A DNA stretch of 64,000 nucleotides from Ascarosepion bandense (Eukaryota; Mollusca; Cephalopoda; Sepiida; Sepiidae), in assembly GCA_037127315.1 (NCBI GenBank), contig JBBBDQ010000913.1, forward strand, positions 3,140,001 to 3,204,000, written 5' to 3'. How positions within the stretch are numbered: the first letter of the stretch is position 1; the number at the start of each line of letters is the position of its first letter. Below are positions 61,206-64,000 of the stretch, piece after piece. The position numbers and the translations under genes were made by a program. Below the pieces are notes generated by a model. It saw only the letters and a program-made list of their open reading frames with translations, was not told the DNA's origin and searched no databases.

Positions 61206-62388
61206 AATGGTAAGTAGTAATGTTTCTCTATAGTGAATTTAAAGAAAGAATGATAACACTTGTAGGAATTAAAATGAGGATGAAAATGAAGAAGATAAGA
61301 AAAAGAGAAAAAGAAAAACTGAAAAAGAAGAACAAGGACAAGAAAAACGAAATTAAAGAAAGACGAGAAAAAAGAAGATATAAAAAACAAGAAAAAGCAA
61401 AAGAAAAGAAGAAATAAAAAGAGAAAAATAAGAAATAGAGACAGTAGAGAAAAATGGAGAAATAAATAAAGAAGAGAAAAATTAGAGGAAGTAGAAGAAA
61501 AGAAAAAGAAAAAAGAGGAAAAAAGAAATAGAGGCTAAAGGAAAAAAGGAGAAATAAATAAAAAAGAGAAAGATTAGATAAAGTAGAAGAAAAGAAGAAA
61601 GGATAAAAAAGGAAAAATAAGAAATAGATGCAAAAGAGAAAAATAGCAGTAATAAATAAAGAAGAGAAAAATTAGAGAAAGTAGAAGGAAAGAGAAAAAA
61701 TAAAAAAAGAGGAAAAAAATAAAAAAGAGGAAAAATAAGAATTACAGGCAGAAGAGAAAAAAAAGAGAAATGACGAAAGAAAAGGAAAATAAGATAAACT
61801 AAAAGAAAACACGAAAAATAAAAAAGAAGAAAATATGAAATACAGGTAGAAGAGAAAAAAGAATAAATAAAGAAGAGAAAAATAATAAAAAAAGGAGGAA
61901 AAATAAGAAATACGGACAGAAAAGAAATAAAGAAAGAAGAAAAAAGGACAAAAAGTGAGGAATATCAAGAAGAATGTAAAATTACATGAAGAAAGGAAAA
62001 AATGAAAAGATAATTAATAAAATGAAGGGCGGAGAAAAATGAAAGAAAGAATGAAACGAAGGCTGTTAAATAAGAAGATATGAAAAAAATGGAGAAGCTC
62101 AGGGGAAGAGAAAAGTAAAGAAAGAGATAAACAGAAAGAGAGAGAAGAGAGAAGAGAAAAACAGAAACGGGTGAAAATATGCAAAAGAAAGAAAATCGGT
62201 AGAAATAGATGAAGAGAAGAAAAGGAAAAGGAAAAAGATGAAATGCAGATGGGGAGAGAAACATATTCGAGAAGAATAAGAGAATACGAGAATGCTTGAA
62301 GGCATGAGTTGAATCAGAATAAGATAAAGAAAAGAAGGGAAACAAATTTACTTAATAGAAAATTAAAGACAAGTGAAGAAAGGATGTG
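61206..62388. repeat. GAAA/GA-rich purine tract
   Basis: Strongly purine-biased plus strand with degenerate AAAGAAGAGAAAAAT units recurring every 60-120 bp between 61430 and 61960. Frames on either strand are composition artefacts. Confidence 0.85.
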
Positions 62389-63019
<631 letters not shown>

Positions 63020-63117
63020 GAAAGCATCATATTTAGACGCTAAAATCTATAAGTAGATTTTTATCAATAGAAAGCAAAAAGAGATTTAGACGTACACAGA
63101 ATTTTCATTTTTAGATA

Positions 63118-63398
63118 TTGACTCGGAATGACAAATCGGTTTATCGAGTTCGAATTCCAGTTGAATTCCTTGCATTCACTTACGCACAAATACCCTTGGG
63201 AAAGGTATTAATCCGTCCCTTCCCTCCAGTTATGGGTTAAATATCAGGACAAATTGGGTACTATATCCTATCAACCAGTCTACCGCAGAAAGCAATGGCA
63301 ACCTACTGCGGGATAATCTTCTGCCCAGTCAGTCATATATCTTTCGAGACATGATCGCCCAAACCGTGTATCACATATCGCATTTAATTGACTGAATG
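63118..63398 (+). mobile_element. SINE-1 copy
   Basis: Head from GACTCGGAATGACAAATCGG (box A lost), box B-like CGAGTTCGAATTCCAG, body, and end near TTTAATTGACTGAATG. Confidence 0.88.
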
Positions 63399-63525
63399 AA
63401 TATAATAATTACAAACATGATTAAGTCTTCTACTGGGCCTAAAGTGAGGGATCAGTTTTCTATAGTTATGAAGTAATAAACTGATCCTTCTTTAATTACT
63501 ACTTAATAATATAATACATATCTTC
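63399..63525. other. Spacer between two SINE-1 copies
   Basis: AT-rich; no feature. Confidence 0.4.
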
Positions 63526-63706
63526 TCCTTCTAGCTATGAGTCAAATAACAGGACATATTGGGTTCTATAGCCTTGGTCAGCAACCAGTCTACCGCAGAA
63601 AGCAATGGCAACCTATTGCGGGATAATATTCTACCGAGTCAGCCATGTCTCTTTCGAGACATGATCACCCAAAGCGTGTATCACGTATGGCATTTAACTG
63701 ACCGAA
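63526..63706 (+). mobile_element. SINE-1 copy, 5' truncated
   Basis: Starts within the CCTTCTAGCTATGAGTCAAA segment and runs to GGCATTTAACTGACCG. Head absent. Confidence 0.85.
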
Positions 63707-63794
63707 AGAAAGGGAAAGTATTAGATAGAAACTAAAAACATAAGAAGAAAAATGAAATGACGAGGAATAATACAAAGAAAATATTTTTTTATTT

Positions 63795-63985
63795 TTTTTT
63801 TTAAATATATCACCCCGAGCAAGGCGGTAACGCCACTGATGTGCAGGGGGCTACGTAAGAGTGAAAAGATTGGAAAAGCGAAAGCCGGAAACCACATCCT
63901 AAAGAAGAAACAAGGATGAGCTTCTTCACCCCTTTCAATAGACGTGGGTGGAGTGTGAACCGGGCGATAGTTTAGTCTATCTAGA
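63795..63985 (-). mobile_element. SINE-2 monomer
   Basis: Tail complement ATATCACCCCGAGCAAGGCG at the low-coordinate end, head complement GATAGTTTAGTCTATCTA near 63983. Full single unit. Confidence 0.9.
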
Positions 63986-64000
63986 TGATACAACTCCAGG

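Overview
This window is nuclear DNA of a repeat-rich metazoan, and I find no convincing intact host gene in it. The evidence is what is present: Pol III SINEs with tRNA-like heads, several clades of non-LTR retrotransposon, Penelope-like, Ty3/Gypsy-like and BEL-like elements, mariner transposons, satellites and very long microsatellites. DNA is AT-rich and there are no operons or bacterial-type genes. The mix fits an invertebrate such as a mollusc (a cephalopod is plausible), but the species cannot be assigned from sequence alone.

Layout. 1-2.4 kb is purine-rich and GATA microsatellite. 2.4-5.8 kb holds short duplications, a five-copy 175-bp satellite, a tRNA-like pseudogene and SINEs. 6.2-7.4 kb is a LINE fragment split by a 672-bp mariner element with perfect 32-bp terminal inverted repeats. 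7.9-12.1 kb has pyrimidine-rich arrays around a long diverged noncoding repeat, whose inverted partner lies at 36.9-38.4 kb. 12.4-14.2 kb holds a hairpin-rich repeat family seen again near 26.4 and 45.2 kb. 14.5-22.7 kb is one decayed Ty3/Gypsy-like element whose gag, protease, reverse transcriptase, RNase H and integrase pieces are separated by later insertions. 23-32 kb has another LINE relic, a 60-bp tandem array with higher-order structure, LTR remnants, a 187-bp tandem array and a second mariner relic. 32.46-34.5 kb is a Penelope-like element bracketed by inverted repeats. 34.5-40.6 kb has SINEs, simple repeats, a palindrome of about 600 bp and a LINE fragment. 41-45 kb is mostly SINEs and LINE 3' ends. 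46.4-48.6 kb is a second Penelope-like copy with a SINE and a BEL-like solo LTR nested in it. 49.2-56.5 kb holds two adjacent non-LTR retrotransposons with restriction-like endonuclease domains (R4/Dong-like, then HERO/R2-like). 58.2-60.15 kb is a second R4/Dong-like copy lying in ATT-rich repeats. 61.2-63.0 kb is simple repeat, then SINEs to the end.

The elements form a layered record rather than a cooperating gene set. Clean target-site duplications date several insertions: solo LTRs flanked by CAAAG, ATAAC, CTTTT and GTATA, a SINE flanked by an 11-bp duplication, and a mariner flanked by TA. Every coding copy carries stops, frameshifts or deletions. One SINE family shares its 3' tail with a LINE family, which suggests that LINE mobilises it. 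The least explained items are the hairpin-rich family, the 600-bp palindrome, the long inverted noncoding repeat pair and the 5S-rRNA-like fragment.
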